From positions 62,001 to 126,000 of the forward strand of contig DJVB01000042.1 in the NCBI GenBank assembly GCA_002440745.1: a stretch of DNA of 64,000 bases, read 5' to 3'. Shown here one piece after another: positions 36,601 through 45,157 of the stretch. The stretch's first letter is position 1. Each line of letters starts with the position of its first letter. The position numbers and the translations under genes were made by a program. The notes beneath the pieces are model-generated. The model searched no databases and was not told the DNA's origin. It saw only the letters and a list, made by a program, of their open reading frames with translations. This DNA comes from Bacteroidales bacterium UBA6267 (GTDB taxonomy: Bacteria > Bacteroidota > Bacteroidia > Bacteroidales > UBA1556).

Positions 36601-37487
36601 TCAGGAATATACGAAGCAGTCTGCCGATCACTTAGAATTTGTTTATACAACGGTTTCAGTTTTCCAATTCGATTTTCCTTTGAAGCTGTTTGATTGTAAA
36701 GATTGATATATTCATTTAGTCCCTGAACTTTCTCTCCATCCGGTTTTGAGTAACCACCAATCAAACTATTATAAACATCAATTCCACGCTGTGTCAAAGT
36801 ATCGTTAAAGTACTCTAATTCAAACATTTCATCAATAGTTACAACCTGCAATATTTCCTCCATATCATTTAGCAATTGAGCAAATTTTTGGTAAACCGGC
36901 GTATTTCGGATTTTATAATACACTTTCATATTATCAATAAATCGTGGTAAATTCTGATGAATCAAACGATAGCCAATTGCGGTGGATTTGTCATCGGGCG
37001 AATACATATTTTTTCTATTATCATGGAAACCGGTAAAATAGGTTGTAAAACTATCAAACTCCTTAACTAATTCAAGTTCCTCTTCAGTTCGAACAAATCC
37101 CTTTAAATCTCTTTTTATCAACTCTTTAGCAAATAAAGTCTTATACAACTCATTGGAAGTAAAGCTATTTGCTATTTGTTTTCTTAATTTTGTTTGACTT
37201 AAAGCGAATCTCTTTTTATCATCTTCAGTCCTTTTTGGAATTTGATATTCAAAATGAAAATCTTCAAGCCCTTCAAGTCGTAGATTTTCTAAGGAGTTGG
37301 TAATAAAAAACTTATGATACTCATCAATAATTTTCTTTACCTTTTTATAACTTTCAGCGCGATGTTCATCCTGTGCAATTAATTCACTTTTTTCAATATT
37401 TTCTAAAGTTTTTCCCTGAGGAATAAGCTCAAATCGTAATGTTTTACTTACCTGATACAAATTTGTGAAACTGTGTAGTGATTTCAT
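33687..37487 (-). CDS. cas12a: Cas12a (Cpf1) RNA-guided nuclease
   Basis: 1266 residues, near the usual ~1300. The opening SLHSFTNLYQVSKTLRFELI is the conserved Cas12a N-terminus (WED-I), followed by an alpha-helical REC lobe to about residue 530. RuvC-I is VIGIDRGERHLLYLT (D869), RuvC-II IVVLEDLNFGFMRGR (E962) and RuvC-III DADANGAYNIA (D1224). The Nuc-domain Arg is in LQMRNS. The pre-crRNA processing His and Lys are present in FQFHVPITMNFKAEG just before RuvC-I. The enzyme processes its own crRNA and cuts DNA next to a T-rich PAM. The start is the ATG at 37487; the preceding in-frame TTG at 37493 is unlikely. cas1, cas2 and cas4 are not adjacent. Confidence 0.98.
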   Translation of the reverse strand: MKSLHSFTNLYQVSKTLRFELIPQGKTLENIEKSELIAQDEHRAESYKKVKKIIDEYHKFFITNSLENLRLEGLEDFHFEYQIPKRTEDDKKRFALSQTKLRKQIANSFTSNELYKTLFAKELIKRDLKGFVRTEEELELVKEFDSFTTYFTGFHDNRKNMYSPDDKSTAIGYRLIHQNLPRFIDNMKVYYKIRNTPVYQKFAQLLNDMEEILQVVTIDEMFELEYFNDTLTQRGIDVYNSLIGGYSKPDGEKVQGLNEYINLYNQTASKENRIGKLKPLYKQILSDRQTASYIPEQFKNDQEVLDTMNSFIVELTHYLLDDSEIANHSLVKLLKGLKEFDLNGVFLKNDLSLTEISQKMFGDWGIIQKALDKWYAEKYYEGKLKPESEKYQEEMKKYFRNRDSYSIQFLNECLLLLDQNYHKKIEDYFAGLGDFGDEEKKSGNLFEKYKNLYQSISSLLVEPYDENKDLSQNQKDVEKIKGFLDAIKSIQWFVKPLHGQGDEAEKDDKFYGEFSALCSILDNITPLYNKVRNYMTQKPYSTEKIKLNFENSYFLNGWAQDYETKAGLLFIKDGNYYLGINNKKLSVEEKESIKKNYQLSPAKRIILDFQKPDNKNIPRLFIRSKGENFAPAVNKYNLPINRIIDVYDKGKFKTEFRKVNEEEYEKSLHALIDYFKEGFTKHESYKHYPFSWKETSKYKDIAEFYKDVEVSCYQIFEENINWDILMDFVDKGKLYLFQIYNKDFSPYSKGTPNLHTIYWKMLFDEKNLQNVVYKLNGQAEVFFRKSSIKNENIIVHKANQSIENKNSLNKKAESVFDYDIIKDRRYTMDKFQFHVPITMNFKAEGLNNINQKVNEAIKESEENHVIGIDRGERHLLYLTLIDSKGRIKEQYSLNEIINTYNGETYRTNYHDLLDRKEGDRDEARKNWKTIETIKELKEGYLSQVIHKIAELIVKYNAIVVLEDLNFGFMRGRQKVEKQVYQKFEQMLIDKLNYLVDKKKPINEMGGSLNAYQLTNKFESFQKLGKQSGFLFYIPAWNTSKMDPVTGFVNLFSLKYENMEKAKTFFGKFDSIRYNARNNWFEFSFDYLNFTNKAEGTKTNWVVCTNKTRVETFRNPEKNSSWDNREILLTDEFVHLFDANKIEWKSGECVKENIVNQTDKSFFEKLLHLLKLTLQMRNSITNTEIDYLISPVANEQGEFYDSREELAKGKDSANRWKSVLPVDADANGAYNIARKGLWAIEQIKKAEDLKKVKLAISNKEWLSYVQG

Positions 37488-37516
37488 AACCAATAGTTTT
37501 GATGTGATTAAAGGGC

Positions 37517-37524
37517 CAAATTTA
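37517..37524 (-). promoter_or_regulatory. Candidate -7 box for cas12a
   Basis: TAAATTTG on the minus strand matches TAnnTTTG, 30 bases upstream of the cas12a ATG in an AT-rich gap. Confidence 0.4.
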
Positions 37525-37663
37525 CAATAATATTTATTTCAGGTTAATAAATATTTAAATAAATTTGATATTTACCTCTTAATCCCAAAAACTATTGGAA
37601 TCAGCCTAAAAATTCCCCCATCCAGCGACCTTTTCAGCAAGTTGATTATTGGTAGGGAATGGA

Positions 37664-38146
37664 TTATTTTCTTTTGCGAATATTAAAGGGAGCGGCGATT
37701 AGGCTGGTGATAATTCCCATCACGGGGGTATAAATTAGTCCGCTGATCATGTATGCCTTGATATTGAAAAACTCCTCAGCTTCCTGTTGGGTTTTCATGC
37801 CATGCTCAACCGTGTATTTTATCACATTCTCGAAATAATGTGGAGTGATAATATAGGATGTAATCAACTGACTTACAGGGCTAAAGATTGTAACAATAAG
37901 CGTGATAATGAGGCCGGATAAAAACCCTTGACCAAAAGTCATTGCACCTTGATAGTAATTCAGGCGTTTGTCGCGAAGGGCCAAAAAATAGATTAGGATG
38001 GCCGGAATTGCAACAAAATTGGTGTAAATCATGTGATGCTCAATATGTTTATCGTGCAAACCAACAAGGCGTTCTAAAATCATCCACACAAGCATCATTG
38101 CAATGAATATTATAGCCCATTTAATTTCGATTCTGAATTTACTCAT
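37664..38146 (-). CDS. DUF4199 family membrane protein
   Basis: 160 residues with four hydrophobic segments (about 10-24, 41-56, 70-105, 132-152). The opening IEIKWAIIFIAMMLVWMILE and the FGQGFLSGLIITLIVTI stretch are typical of DUF4199, a Bacteroidota family with no known function. The charged C-terminal tail ends RKRK, suggesting an inside orientation. It flanks the CRISPR locus on its upstream side, is not a cas gene, and has its own candidate promoter. Confidence 0.8.
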   Translation of the reverse strand: MSKFRIEIKWAIIFIAMMLVWMILERLVGLHDKHIEHHMIYTNFVAIPAILIYFLALRDKRLNYYQGAMTFGQGFLSGLIITLIVTIFSPVSQLITSYIITPHYFENVIKYTVEHGMKTQQEAEEFFNIKAYMISGLIYTPVMGIITSLIAAPFNIRKRK

Positions 38147-38171
38147 GATTACACAAATTAAAATTAGCTTG

Positions 38172-38179
38172 CAAAAATA
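38172..38179 (-). promoter_or_regulatory. Candidate -7 box for the DUF4199 gene
   Basis: TATTTTTG on the minus strand fits TAnnTTTG, 26 bases before the ATG. Confidence 0.4.
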
Positions 38180-38363
38180 TCAAAATAACAATACCCTACA
38201 TTTCAGAGCAAAATGATAAAAGTCAGTGCACTCAATCAGATGATTATAAACCACCTTTGACGCTGAAGCTCATCATTTCTTATGCAGAAAGCCCGACCTG
38301 CCGGACGATTTAAGTTAAGATAGGAATCAAAAAAATTCCAATCCTCCATTTTCAGATTTTTTA

Positions 38364-38371
38364 TATCTTTG
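38364..38371 (+). promoter_or_regulatory. Candidate -7 box upstream of the TPP riboswitch
   Basis: TATCTTTG fits TAnnTTTG and lies 12 bases before the riboswitch begins, as expected if the transcript starts with the aptamer. Confidence 0.5.
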
Positions 38372-38382
38372 CCGCGATTTCT

Positions 38383-38480
38383 AACAGGGGTGCCCTTTTC
38401 GCGAATGCGAAACTAATAACGGGCTGAGATCATACTCTTAGGACCTGATCCGGGTAATGCCGGCGAAGGGAGGCGGACCA
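38383..38480 (+). promoter_or_regulatory. TPP (THI-box) riboswitch
   Basis: Conserved THI elements in order: ACAGGGGTGCCC (38384-38395), a variable stem with GCGAATGCGA, GGGCTGAGATCATACTCTTA, GGACCTGATCCGGGTAATGC and CGGCGAAGGGAGG. The spacing and invariant CTGAGA, ACCTGAT and GGGTAATGCCGGCGAAGGGA blocks are those of the thiamine-pyrophosphate aptamer. It is followed 100 bases later by the start of a TonB-dependent receptor. The downstream stretch CCTCACCGG can pair with part of the aptamer's 3' strand, a possible switching element; the exact platform was not resolved. Confidence 0.95.
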
Positions 38481-38581
38481 AAACACAGTTCATTTCAATG
38501 GTTCCGTAAGGGTAAACTTAGTAAAATCAATCGGCGTACTCCTCACCGGTTGTATAAGTTTAACTTTAATTTTTTTCATAT

Positions 38582-40945
38582 ATGTTACACAAAATCAAAG
38601 CTTTATTAGCTTTATTCCTATTTTCTGCAATGGGAATGCAGGCTCAATTTTCCGTTACTGGAAAAATCATCGACAAAGAATCCGGCGAATATTTGCCCGG
38701 AGCACACATCAAATTAGCCGGTCAACTTGCGGTGAGTAATAGTCAAGGCTATTACAAATTGGAAAAAATCGGCTCAGGCGTTTATCAAATCGAGGTGAGT
38801 TATTTAGGCTATTCCATTTTTAATCAAGAGGTTAAGGTGGACAAAAACCTGACGTACAATGTGGAGATGACCGTTTCGCCAAAAATGGAAGATGCAGTAG
38901 TGATTGTCGCGCATCGGGCAAACGACAAGATGGGAACATCTTTTACCAATCTTACGAAGATGGACATAAAAAAAGCGGATGCCGGCATGGACATTCCATA
39001 CCTAATCGAAATGACGCCCGGACTTGTGACCAACTCGGATGCAGGCACAGGAATTGGCTACACTTCTATGCGAATCAGAGGTTCGGACCCAACCCGTATT
39101 AACATCACTATCAACGGAATACCCTTCAACGATCCGGAAAGTCAGGGCGCCTATTTTGTCAATCTTCCCGACTTGGCAGGGTCGCTCAATAATGTTCAAA
39201 TTCAACGTGGCGTTGGCACTTCGGTTAATGGAGCTGCGGCTTTTGGAGCTACTATCGACATGCAAACCCAAGGTCTGCAAGCCGACCCGTCTGCCGAGTT
39301 GAGCCTTGCTTACGGAAGTTTCAACACCCAACGTTATCGCTTAGCTGCTTCCACAGGACTCATTGCCGACAAATACACCTTTGACATGCGTCTGTCGAAT
39401 ATTCATTCCGATGGCTATATCGACCGCGCTTCCGCCGACTTGAAATCTTTTTTCGTAACGGGAGCACGCTATGGAAAGAATAGCATTCTCAGAATCAACG
39501 TTTTCAGCGGCCAAGAAAGAACCTATCAGGCTTGGAGCGGCGTTCCAAAAGACAGCTTAAAAACCAATCGCACCTATAATCCATACACATATCAAAATGA
39601 AGTGGATAATTACACCCAAACCCATTATCACCTCTTGTATTCGCTTAAAGCCGGAAAAAAATGGATTTTAAATTCGGCACTTTTCTACACCAAAGGTTAT
39701 GGGTATTATGAAAATTTCAAAGAAGATGAAAGCCTGAGCGGATATGGTTTGCCGGATTATATTATTGGAAATGATACCATTAGCAGTATGAATACCATTC
39801 AACAAAAATGGTTGGACAACGATTTCTATGGTGCTATTTTCAACGCAAATTATAATAGCAAAAATCTCAAACTGACCCTTGGTGGAGGGATAAATCAGTA
39901 TCGAGGCGATCATTTTGGTGAAATTATTTGGGCAGAATACGCATTGATGGGCAAGGATTATCGTTGGTACGAAAATGAAGGTTTGAAAACAGATATGAAT
40001 ATTTATGCAAAAGCTACTTGGTTTATCTCCAATAAACTCAACCTTTTTGGCGACCTTCAATATCGGCGAGTGGATTATTCTATGAGTGGAATTCACGACG
40101 ATTTGCATGATTTGACATCGGAATACCATTTCAACTTTGTGAATCCGAAGGTGGGAATCGTCTATGATTTGAATGATAAAAACCAGATTTTCAGCTCTTT
40201 TGCCATTGCAAACAAAGAACCAAGCCGTGGCAACTACCGCGATGCCGATGCAGGATATATTCCCCAATCGGAGCAACTTCAGGATTTGGAAATGGGCTAT
40301 TCACATAATCGCAAAAACAGTCTTTTCCGAGCCAATTTATATGTGATGAATTACAAAAACCAGTTGGTTGAAACCGGAAAGGTGAATAATGTGGGAATGC
40401 CCATAATGATTAACGTGGACAATTCCTTTCGAGCTGGAATTGAGTTAGTTGCAGGTTGGAGACCGGCAGATTATTTCAACTGGAATTTCAATGTGGCAGT
40501 AAGTCAGAATAAAATACTCAACTTCACCGAATATGTTGACAATTGGGATAGTTGGACTCAGGAATCGGCAGATTTGGGCACAACCGACATTGCCTTCTCC
40601 CCTAATCTCGTGTTAAAAAACAGCTTTGATGTAAAAGTTCACCCAACGGTGGAAATCGCTTTACAGACAAGATATGTGAGCCGGCAATATATCGACAACA
40701 CGTCTAACCTATCGCGGAGCATCGACCCCTATTTAGTTTCGGACTTGATTATCAATTTCACTCCTGTTTTAAAACAAATGAAAAATTTGAGTGTATATTT
40801 TCGCGTAAATAACTTGTTCAATGAAGAATACGAAACAAGCGCATGGGTTTACAGATATCGCACCGGAGGCCAAGAATATGTGATGGATGGCTATTTCCCA
40901 CAAGCCGGAATCCACTTTAATTCAGGTGTTTCGATGAAGTTTTAA
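38582..40945 (+). CDS. TonB-dependent receptor, probable thiamine importer
   Basis: 787 residues. A signal peptide (IKALLALFLFSAMGMQAQ) is followed by a carboxypeptidase-regulatory-like domain (about 25-105, GKIIDKESGEYLPGAHIKLA). The plug is about 115-230 (IPYLIEMTPGLVTNSDAGTG, MRIRGSDPTRINITINGIPF, NNVQIQRGVGTSVNGAAAFG). A 22-strand barrel ends in the terminal aromatic SMKF. Substrate is not encoded in the sequence itself, but the TPP riboswitch in its leader makes thiamine or a precursor the best inference; TPP-controlled receptors of this type (OMPthi) are known in Bacteroides. No pnuT-like permease gene follows, which is the usual companion. Confidence 0.9.
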   Translation: MLHKIKALLALFLFSAMGMQAQFSVTGKIIDKESGEYLPGAHIKLAGQLAVSNSQGYYKLEKIGSGVYQIEVSYLGYSIFNQEVKVDKNLTYNVEMTVSPKMEDAVVIVAHRANDKMGTSFTNLTKMDIKKADAGMDIPYLIEMTPGLVTNSDAGTGIGYTSMRIRGSDPTRINITINGIPFNDPESQGAYFVNLPDLAGSLNNVQIQRGVGTSVNGAAAFGATIDMQTQGLQADPSAELSLAYGSFNTQRYRLAASTGLIADKYTFDMRLSNIHSDGYIDRASADLKSFFVTGARYGKNSILRINVFSGQERTYQAWSGVPKDSLKTNRTYNPYTYQNEVDNYTQTHYHLLYSLKAGKKWILNSALFYTKGYGYYENFKEDESLSGYGLPDYIIGNDTISSMNTIQQKWLDNDFYGAIFNANYNSKNLKLTLGGGINQYRGDHFGEIIWAEYALMGKDYRWYENEGLKTDMNIYAKATWFISNKLNLFGDLQYRRVDYSMSGIHDDLHDLTSEYHFNFVNPKVGIVYDLNDKNQIFSSFAIANKEPSRGNYRDADAGYIPQSEQLQDLEMGYSHNRKNSLFRANLYVMNYKNQLVETGKVNNVGMPIMINVDNSFRAGIELVAGWRPADYFNWNFNVAVSQNKILNFTEYVDNWDSWTQESADLGTTDIAFSPNLVLKNSFDVKVHPTVEIALQTRYVSRQYIDNTSNLSRSIDPYLVSDLIINFTPVLKQMKNLSVYFRVNNLFNEEYETSAWVYRYRTGGQEYVMDGYFPQAGIHFNSGVSMKF

Positions 40946-40960
40946 GGTAAGGAATGAAAA

Positions 40961-41020
40961 ATTAAGAATGAAAAATTAAAAATGGCCTACACCCCTATTT
41001 TTAATTTTTAATTCTTAATT
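40961..41020. repeat. AT-rich palindromic repeat A, likely bidirectional terminator
   Basis: ATTAAGAAT...AAAAATTAAAAATGGC pairs with TTTTTAATTTTTAATTCTTAAT. It lies between two convergent genes. Related copies occur at 45061-45114 and 49887-49944. Confidence 0.6.
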
Positions 41021-41129
41021 ACTACATTTCCCCCATTTAAAAAAGCTATCACTTCAATAAAGAGAATAGAGCCCAATTACCTCTACCGAAAGCTTTCGGT
41101 ACCCATTATTGCATTAATAAATTACCGCA

Positions 41130-43061
41130 TTACCTCAATATCTCAAACCGCTTCACCTCACTTCGTTTGTCGTTTGAAAGCCGGAGATAGTAAACGCCTG
41201 AGCTTAGGTTATCTAAAGAAATAGAAGTGGTAGAATTTTGCAGGATTTGGTTGTGAACCACCTGACCTTGAGCGTTATAGATTGCAGCTTCACAACCGGA
41301 CCAATTTACTCCGATTTGAACCATCAACCTCTCCTTTGCCGGATTGGGGAAAACCCCCCAAGATTGCTCAGGATTAGCTTCTTGCAGGCCAACCCATGTG
41401 TTTACATAAACCAAAACGGTATCATAACCCGGGCATACGCCGGAGTCGGTGACCATGATGCTGTAGGGATAAACCCCCGTAGCCATGCCGCTGCCATTGA
41501 CAGTAATAGTTTGGGAAGTATCGCCGGTGCTCCAGAGGTAAGCGCCGTAGCCACTGCCTGCATCTAAGGTAACGGAGCTAACCGAGTCTATCTTTACATC
41601 CGGCCCCAAACTGACCTGCGTTAACGGATAGATATCCACCACTTTGCGCACGGTATCGTGCATGCCATAGTGCAAGCAGGCTGCCTCAACTAAATAGCTG
41701 CCCGGCTGCGAGTACACATGCGTGGGTTTGTATAGAGTGCTGCCATTGGAAGTGGGATTGGCCATATCTCCAAAATCCCACAGCACCGTATAAACGCTAT
41801 CCGACAAACTAAACCGCACCGTATCTCCCACACAAGCACCAATATGCTCAAAATCCATGGGCTTTTGGAGGTGAGATGACACCAGCCAAGACATTCCTGA
41901 TCCATACATTCCCTGCCCCATAAAAAACCCTGAATCAGCATAGGAACAGGCAGGCATAAAGGAATCCGGATTATGAATTACCCCTAAATAATGAGAATAA
42001 CTATAATTCTCCTTTTTAGAGAGATATATCTTTCCATCAATTCCTAATTGCATTCCTTGAAATTTTCGTTGATACGAAAAAGCAGGAATGGTGATAAACA
42101 CCTTTGAATTTAATATATTAGCTGGTGTTCCTGCCTGTAGATTATACTGATAGATATAAGATGCTCCTGAAGAAACATCACTATAATAAAACTTAGAACA
42201 ATCTTGCGAGAACTCTGTAAGGTCTCCTCTATCAACATAGCTATTTGAGGTAATCGTTATCGGATTTGAGATAACTCCTGTCAAAGCATCAAAAGTAAAT
42301 AATTGCAAAATAGTATCTAAACCATAATCATCAATTTTAGGTGTTTTTACTGCTAACCATCTTCCATCCGAACTAAATCTAAAACTTCCATTATTGCGTA
42401 AAAAACTATTCCCCGTATAATTCGAAATTGAATAATCCAAACCAATAGTTGAAATTACCGGTTGAATAGTATCGCCAATACCACAAAAAGGAAATGCAAA
42501 GAACTTATTATTACGAAAGCCATGCAATACCACCCAATAGCAATCCCCATTCGTATGTTTAACAACCCCTAAATGTTGTGAAGCTGAATCCATTAGCAAT
42601 TTGTTTTTAATCAGCACATCTCCTTTTCCATTATCCAAACTCATATCAATAATTGAATAATAAACTTTCTTAGGGTTTCTAAATGAATGATAAATATTGT
42701 AATATTGGTTATTATTGAATGGCATTTTGAATATTAAACCTGCCCATGATCCCGGTATAGTATCAGCATTCATTCCATAACCATTAGGCATTTGCTGATG
42801 AAATCGGTTATACATATAATAACCATCACCATAGAATAATAGGTTACCATTAACATCAGACATGGAACAATAAGTACCGGATGCTAAAGAAGCAGGAGCA
42901 AAGTTTATTAAAGAATTCGTATCAACTATTGGACTATAGTTGCTAAAATCCAATGCGCAGTTTTCTCTAAAATACCAATGCGCTGTATATAAGTTAAAGT
43001 GTTGTGCTTTGGCACTCACCATTAATATAGTAAATAAGAAAAGGAAGATGTGCTTTTTCAT
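41130..43061 (-). CDS. T9SS type A cargo protein with PKD domain
   Basis: 643 residues. Signal peptide KKHIFLFLFTILMVSAKAQ, then a large N-terminal region with repeated hydrophobic motifs that read like a beta-propeller (GNLLFYGDGYYMYNRF, GVVKHTNGDCYWVVLHG, RFSSDGRWLAVKTPK). A PKD domain is near residues 410-480 (FSLSDSVYTVLWDFGD, HVYSQPGSYLVEAA), then an Ig-like part (LDAGSGYGAYLWSTGDTSQT). A type A sorting domain (FPNPAKERLMVQIGV, GVYYLRLSNDKRSEVKRFEI) follows. The protein is expected at the cell surface. Gene 43068-44615 lies six bases upstream in the same direction, so they probably form one transcript. Confidence 0.82.
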   Translation of the reverse strand: MKKHIFLFLFTILMVSAKAQHFNLYTAHWYFRENCALDFSNYSPIVDTNSLINFAPASLASGTYCSMSDVNGNLLFYGDGYYMYNRFHQQMPNGYGMNADTIPGSWAGLIFKMPFNNNQYYNIYHSFRNPKKVYYSIIDMSLDNGKGDVLIKNKLLMDSASQHLGVVKHTNGDCYWVVLHGFRNNKFFAFPFCGIGDTIQPVISTIGLDYSISNYTGNSFLRNNGSFRFSSDGRWLAVKTPKIDDYGLDTILQLFTFDALTGVISNPITITSNSYVDRGDLTEFSQDCSKFYYSDVSSGASYIYQYNLQAGTPANILNSKVFITIPAFSYQRKFQGMQLGIDGKIYLSKKENYSYSHYLGVIHNPDSFMPACSYADSGFFMGQGMYGSGMSWLVSSHLQKPMDFEHIGACVGDTVRFSLSDSVYTVLWDFGDMANPTSNGSTLYKPTHVYSQPGSYLVEAACLHYGMHDTVRKVVDIYPLTQVSLGPDVKIDSVSSVTLDAGSGYGAYLWSTGDTSQTITVNGSGMATGVYPYSIMVTDSGVCPGYDTVLVYVNTWVGLQEANPEQSWGVFPNPAKERLMVQIGVNWSGCEAAIYNAQGQVVHNQILQNSTTSISLDNLSSGVYYLRLSNDKRSEVKRFEILR

Positions 43062-43067
43062 GGCAAA

Positions 43068-44615
43068 TTATTTTAGGATTTCAAAATGACGTGTTTCAGA
43101 ATAAGTTGTAGAATATAATTTGATAAAATATAATCCACTTTGATAGTCGGACAAACCAAGTTTGAAGTTGGAAGAAGTTATAGAATTTTTATCAACTAAG
43201 ATTCCAATGGAATTATAGATTTCATAAAAACCTCCAACTAATTTAGCATCCATTTGTATCGTAATGTTTTCATTTGCAGGATTAGGATATAAAAGCGATT
43301 GGTCTATTGCTGGTTTTCTATATTGGTAGGAGCCGGCAGCAACATTCTTGAAACCGATTTCATTTGTATTCTCGTTGAAAAAGGTTATCAAACATTGGTC
43401 AGTAAAGGTGTACCTCCCACACACCGAAGGACAGTTTTGCGTTCCTGTATAAGTAGAATTTACTTGAGATATTACTTGAAAAGTATAATCGACATTGGAA
43501 CCCATGCCGTTCTGCGAATAAAGTTGACGAGCCAATATATCCGTTGTCGATGTACCATACGTAGAATATTGATCATCATCATATACCCATGCAACCGTAA
43601 TTTGGTCTCCGGCATAACTAACCACAGGACTATGACTATTTTCAGCAGACATATAAAGACAACCAGGATTTTCATTGACCAAATATGGACTATTAGTATT
43701 TGCCTTATTATAACTGTATATTTTGTGCTTTCCAATACCATCATAATACTCTACAACAATTTGATACGATTCGATACTTGGAGGAGGCGGATCAATAGCC
43801 GATGCAATTCTTGGCCTTCCAAAATACTGGGCTTGTGAACTATTAGCGATTCCTAATGTAATGATATTCGCACTTGGAATAGCGTTGGATTGAATTAAAT
43901 TTTGATAAACGTCGTAAGCTTCACGCAAGAGCAAGTTATTCCCATTTTGCTCCAAATAGGTTATATTATATGCTTCAATTTGACTTGGATATGTACCATA
44001 AACAAAACAAGAAACATCCGGTTCTTTACCTTTTTCAACCAACTGAGTCTGTGGGCCAAGATTTTGAGTTAAAATATTATACGAATACCCCATAATAGAT
44101 CCTTGCTCTTCATAAACAAAGGCTAAACGGTACAAATCCGGTAAAATATCAACATTAGGGCAATTAGATTCTTGATTTGATGTTACTTGTGTAGCATTCA
44201 CCGAAAGACTCCAATCTACGCCATCATACTCCCAAACTTCATAATAAACGTTGTATCCACTCACTGAATCTCCGATGAGATATACGATAAAGGCATAAAC
44301 ATTATTATCGCGACCCAATACAATATCGGGGTCAACCACATTTCCAATGTTTACTCCATCCAGATCAAATTCTCCCGATAAATTATTATAATCGTCTTCA
44401 AAATAAAAACCGGGGGAGTTCCCATCCCATACCATAACTCTCAAATTTCTTGAATTATCGTAGGTTATTGCCGCATTTCCGGTATGTGCAACTTGGTTTT
44501 GACCAGAGGGATAGTTATCCGTAATGTTTGGATTAATATATTGAGCACTTATCTTTGTGTTGCTGGTCATATAAAACAATATTAACACTATTGTAAATTT
44601 TGTAAAACATTTCAT
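43068..44615 (-). CDS. T9SS type A cargo protein, beta-propeller-like
   Basis: 515 residues. Signal peptide FTIVLILFYMTSNTKISAQ, then a long region of repeated short beta segments containing YDNSRNLRVMVWDGNSPGF, DPDIVLGRDNNVYAFIVYL and HSPVVSYAGDQITVAWVYDD, possibly a beta-propeller. A C-terminal type A sorting domain (LLYPNPANENITIQMDAKL, GLYFIKLYSTTYSETRHFEI) follows. No catalytic motif was recognised. It is the upstream partner of the PKD protein gene (gap of six bases). Confidence 0.75.
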   Translation of the reverse strand: MKCFTKFTIVLILFYMTSNTKISAQYINPNITDNYPSGQNQVAHTGNAAITYDNSRNLRVMVWDGNSPGFYFEDDYNNLSGEFDLDGVNIGNVVDPDIVLGRDNNVYAFIVYLIGDSVSGYNVYYEVWEYDGVDWSLSVNATQVTSNQESNCPNVDILPDLYRLAFVYEEQGSIMGYSYNILTQNLGPQTQLVEKGKEPDVSCFVYGTYPSQIEAYNITYLEQNGNNLLLREAYDVYQNLIQSNAIPSANIITLGIANSSQAQYFGRPRIASAIDPPPPSIESYQIVVEYYDGIGKHKIYSYNKANTNSPYLVNENPGCLYMSAENSHSPVVSYAGDQITVAWVYDDDQYSTYGTSTTDILARQLYSQNGMGSNVDYTFQVISQVNSTYTGTQNCPSVCGRYTFTDQCLITFFNENTNEIGFKNVAAGSYQYRKPAIDQSLLYPNPANENITIQMDAKLVGGFYEIYNSIGILVDKNSITSSNFKLGLSDYQSGLYFIKLYSTTYSETRHFEILK

Positions 44616-44701
44616 GATTTTGAATTTTTGTTTGTTAAAGAATAATTTTGATTAAAACTAAATATCCGATGTGTTTTTTCACATCTGAGGGTCGGTTATT
44701 T

Positions 44702-44726
44702 GGCTGCTCTTTCTAATTGAGCAGCC
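44702..44726. repeat. Perfect 8-bp hairpin in the gap upstream of the T9SS pair
   Basis: GGCTGCTC and GAGCAGCC flank a nine-base loop. The gap 44616-45157 holds, besides this, an AT dinucleotide tract (44915-44937), a promoter-like box and palindromic repeat B, with no supported gene. Confidence 0.5.
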
Positions 44727-44914
44727 CAACCTCATCGCAATTATTCTTCCCCAACCAAAAAATGTCACTATGAAATGAACTTCGTCTTTTTCTTGCAGCT
44801 TGAGATGAAAAATCGTGGCTAACAAACAGACGGTTTAAAACCTCAAAAATCCACTGAAACTCACCTTTTATAAACCACAAGAAACCCTTAAACCAAAACG
44901 TAACTGCTTGATTA

Positions 44915-44937
44915 ATATATATATATATATATATATA
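44915..44937. repeat. AT dinucleotide tract
   Basis: Eleven and a half AT repeats in the long intergenic gap, able to vary in length by slippage. Confidence 0.85.
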
Positions 44938-45023
44938 CCGTGAAATTTCTCGGGAATCAGTCAAACTCGAATCTATGTAAATGTTGTGATTCATGGGCAA
45001 TTAATGTCGTGATTTAAGAGAGC

Positions 45024-45031
45024 CAAAGATA
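45024..45031 (-). promoter_or_regulatory. Candidate -7 box in shared promoter-palindrome unit 1
   Basis: TATCTTTG on the minus strand, embedded in TTATCTTTGGCTCTCT. The same context occurs at 49852-49859. It is about 400 bases before the start of the gene at 43068-44615. Confidence 0.45.
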
Positions 45032-45060
45032 ATCAATATTTTAAAAAATACAAGAAAAAA

Positions 45061-45114
45061 ATTAAGAAAATTAAAAATGGCGAATACCTCTATTTTTAAT
45101 TTTTAATTCTTAAT
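45061..45114. repeat. AT-rich palindromic repeat B
   Basis: Related to repeat A: ATTAAGAAAATTAAAAATGG pairs with TTTTTAATTTTTAATTCTTA. It lies just downstream of the gene at 45158 and could terminate it. Confidence 0.55.
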
Positions 45115-45157
45115 TATTCCGCATTATCGTATTAAAACCCCCGACCACTTTTCGGAT

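Noticed and set aside
33687..37487. Reading the locus as a complete type V-A operon
   Set aside because: No cas1, cas2 or cas4 could be found in either direction, and flanking genes are unrelated.
44713..45000. 95-codon ORF on the minus strand with a YIYIYIYI stretch
   Set aside because: It reads through the AT dinucleotide tract, starts with TTG and has no homology-like features; treated as non-coding.
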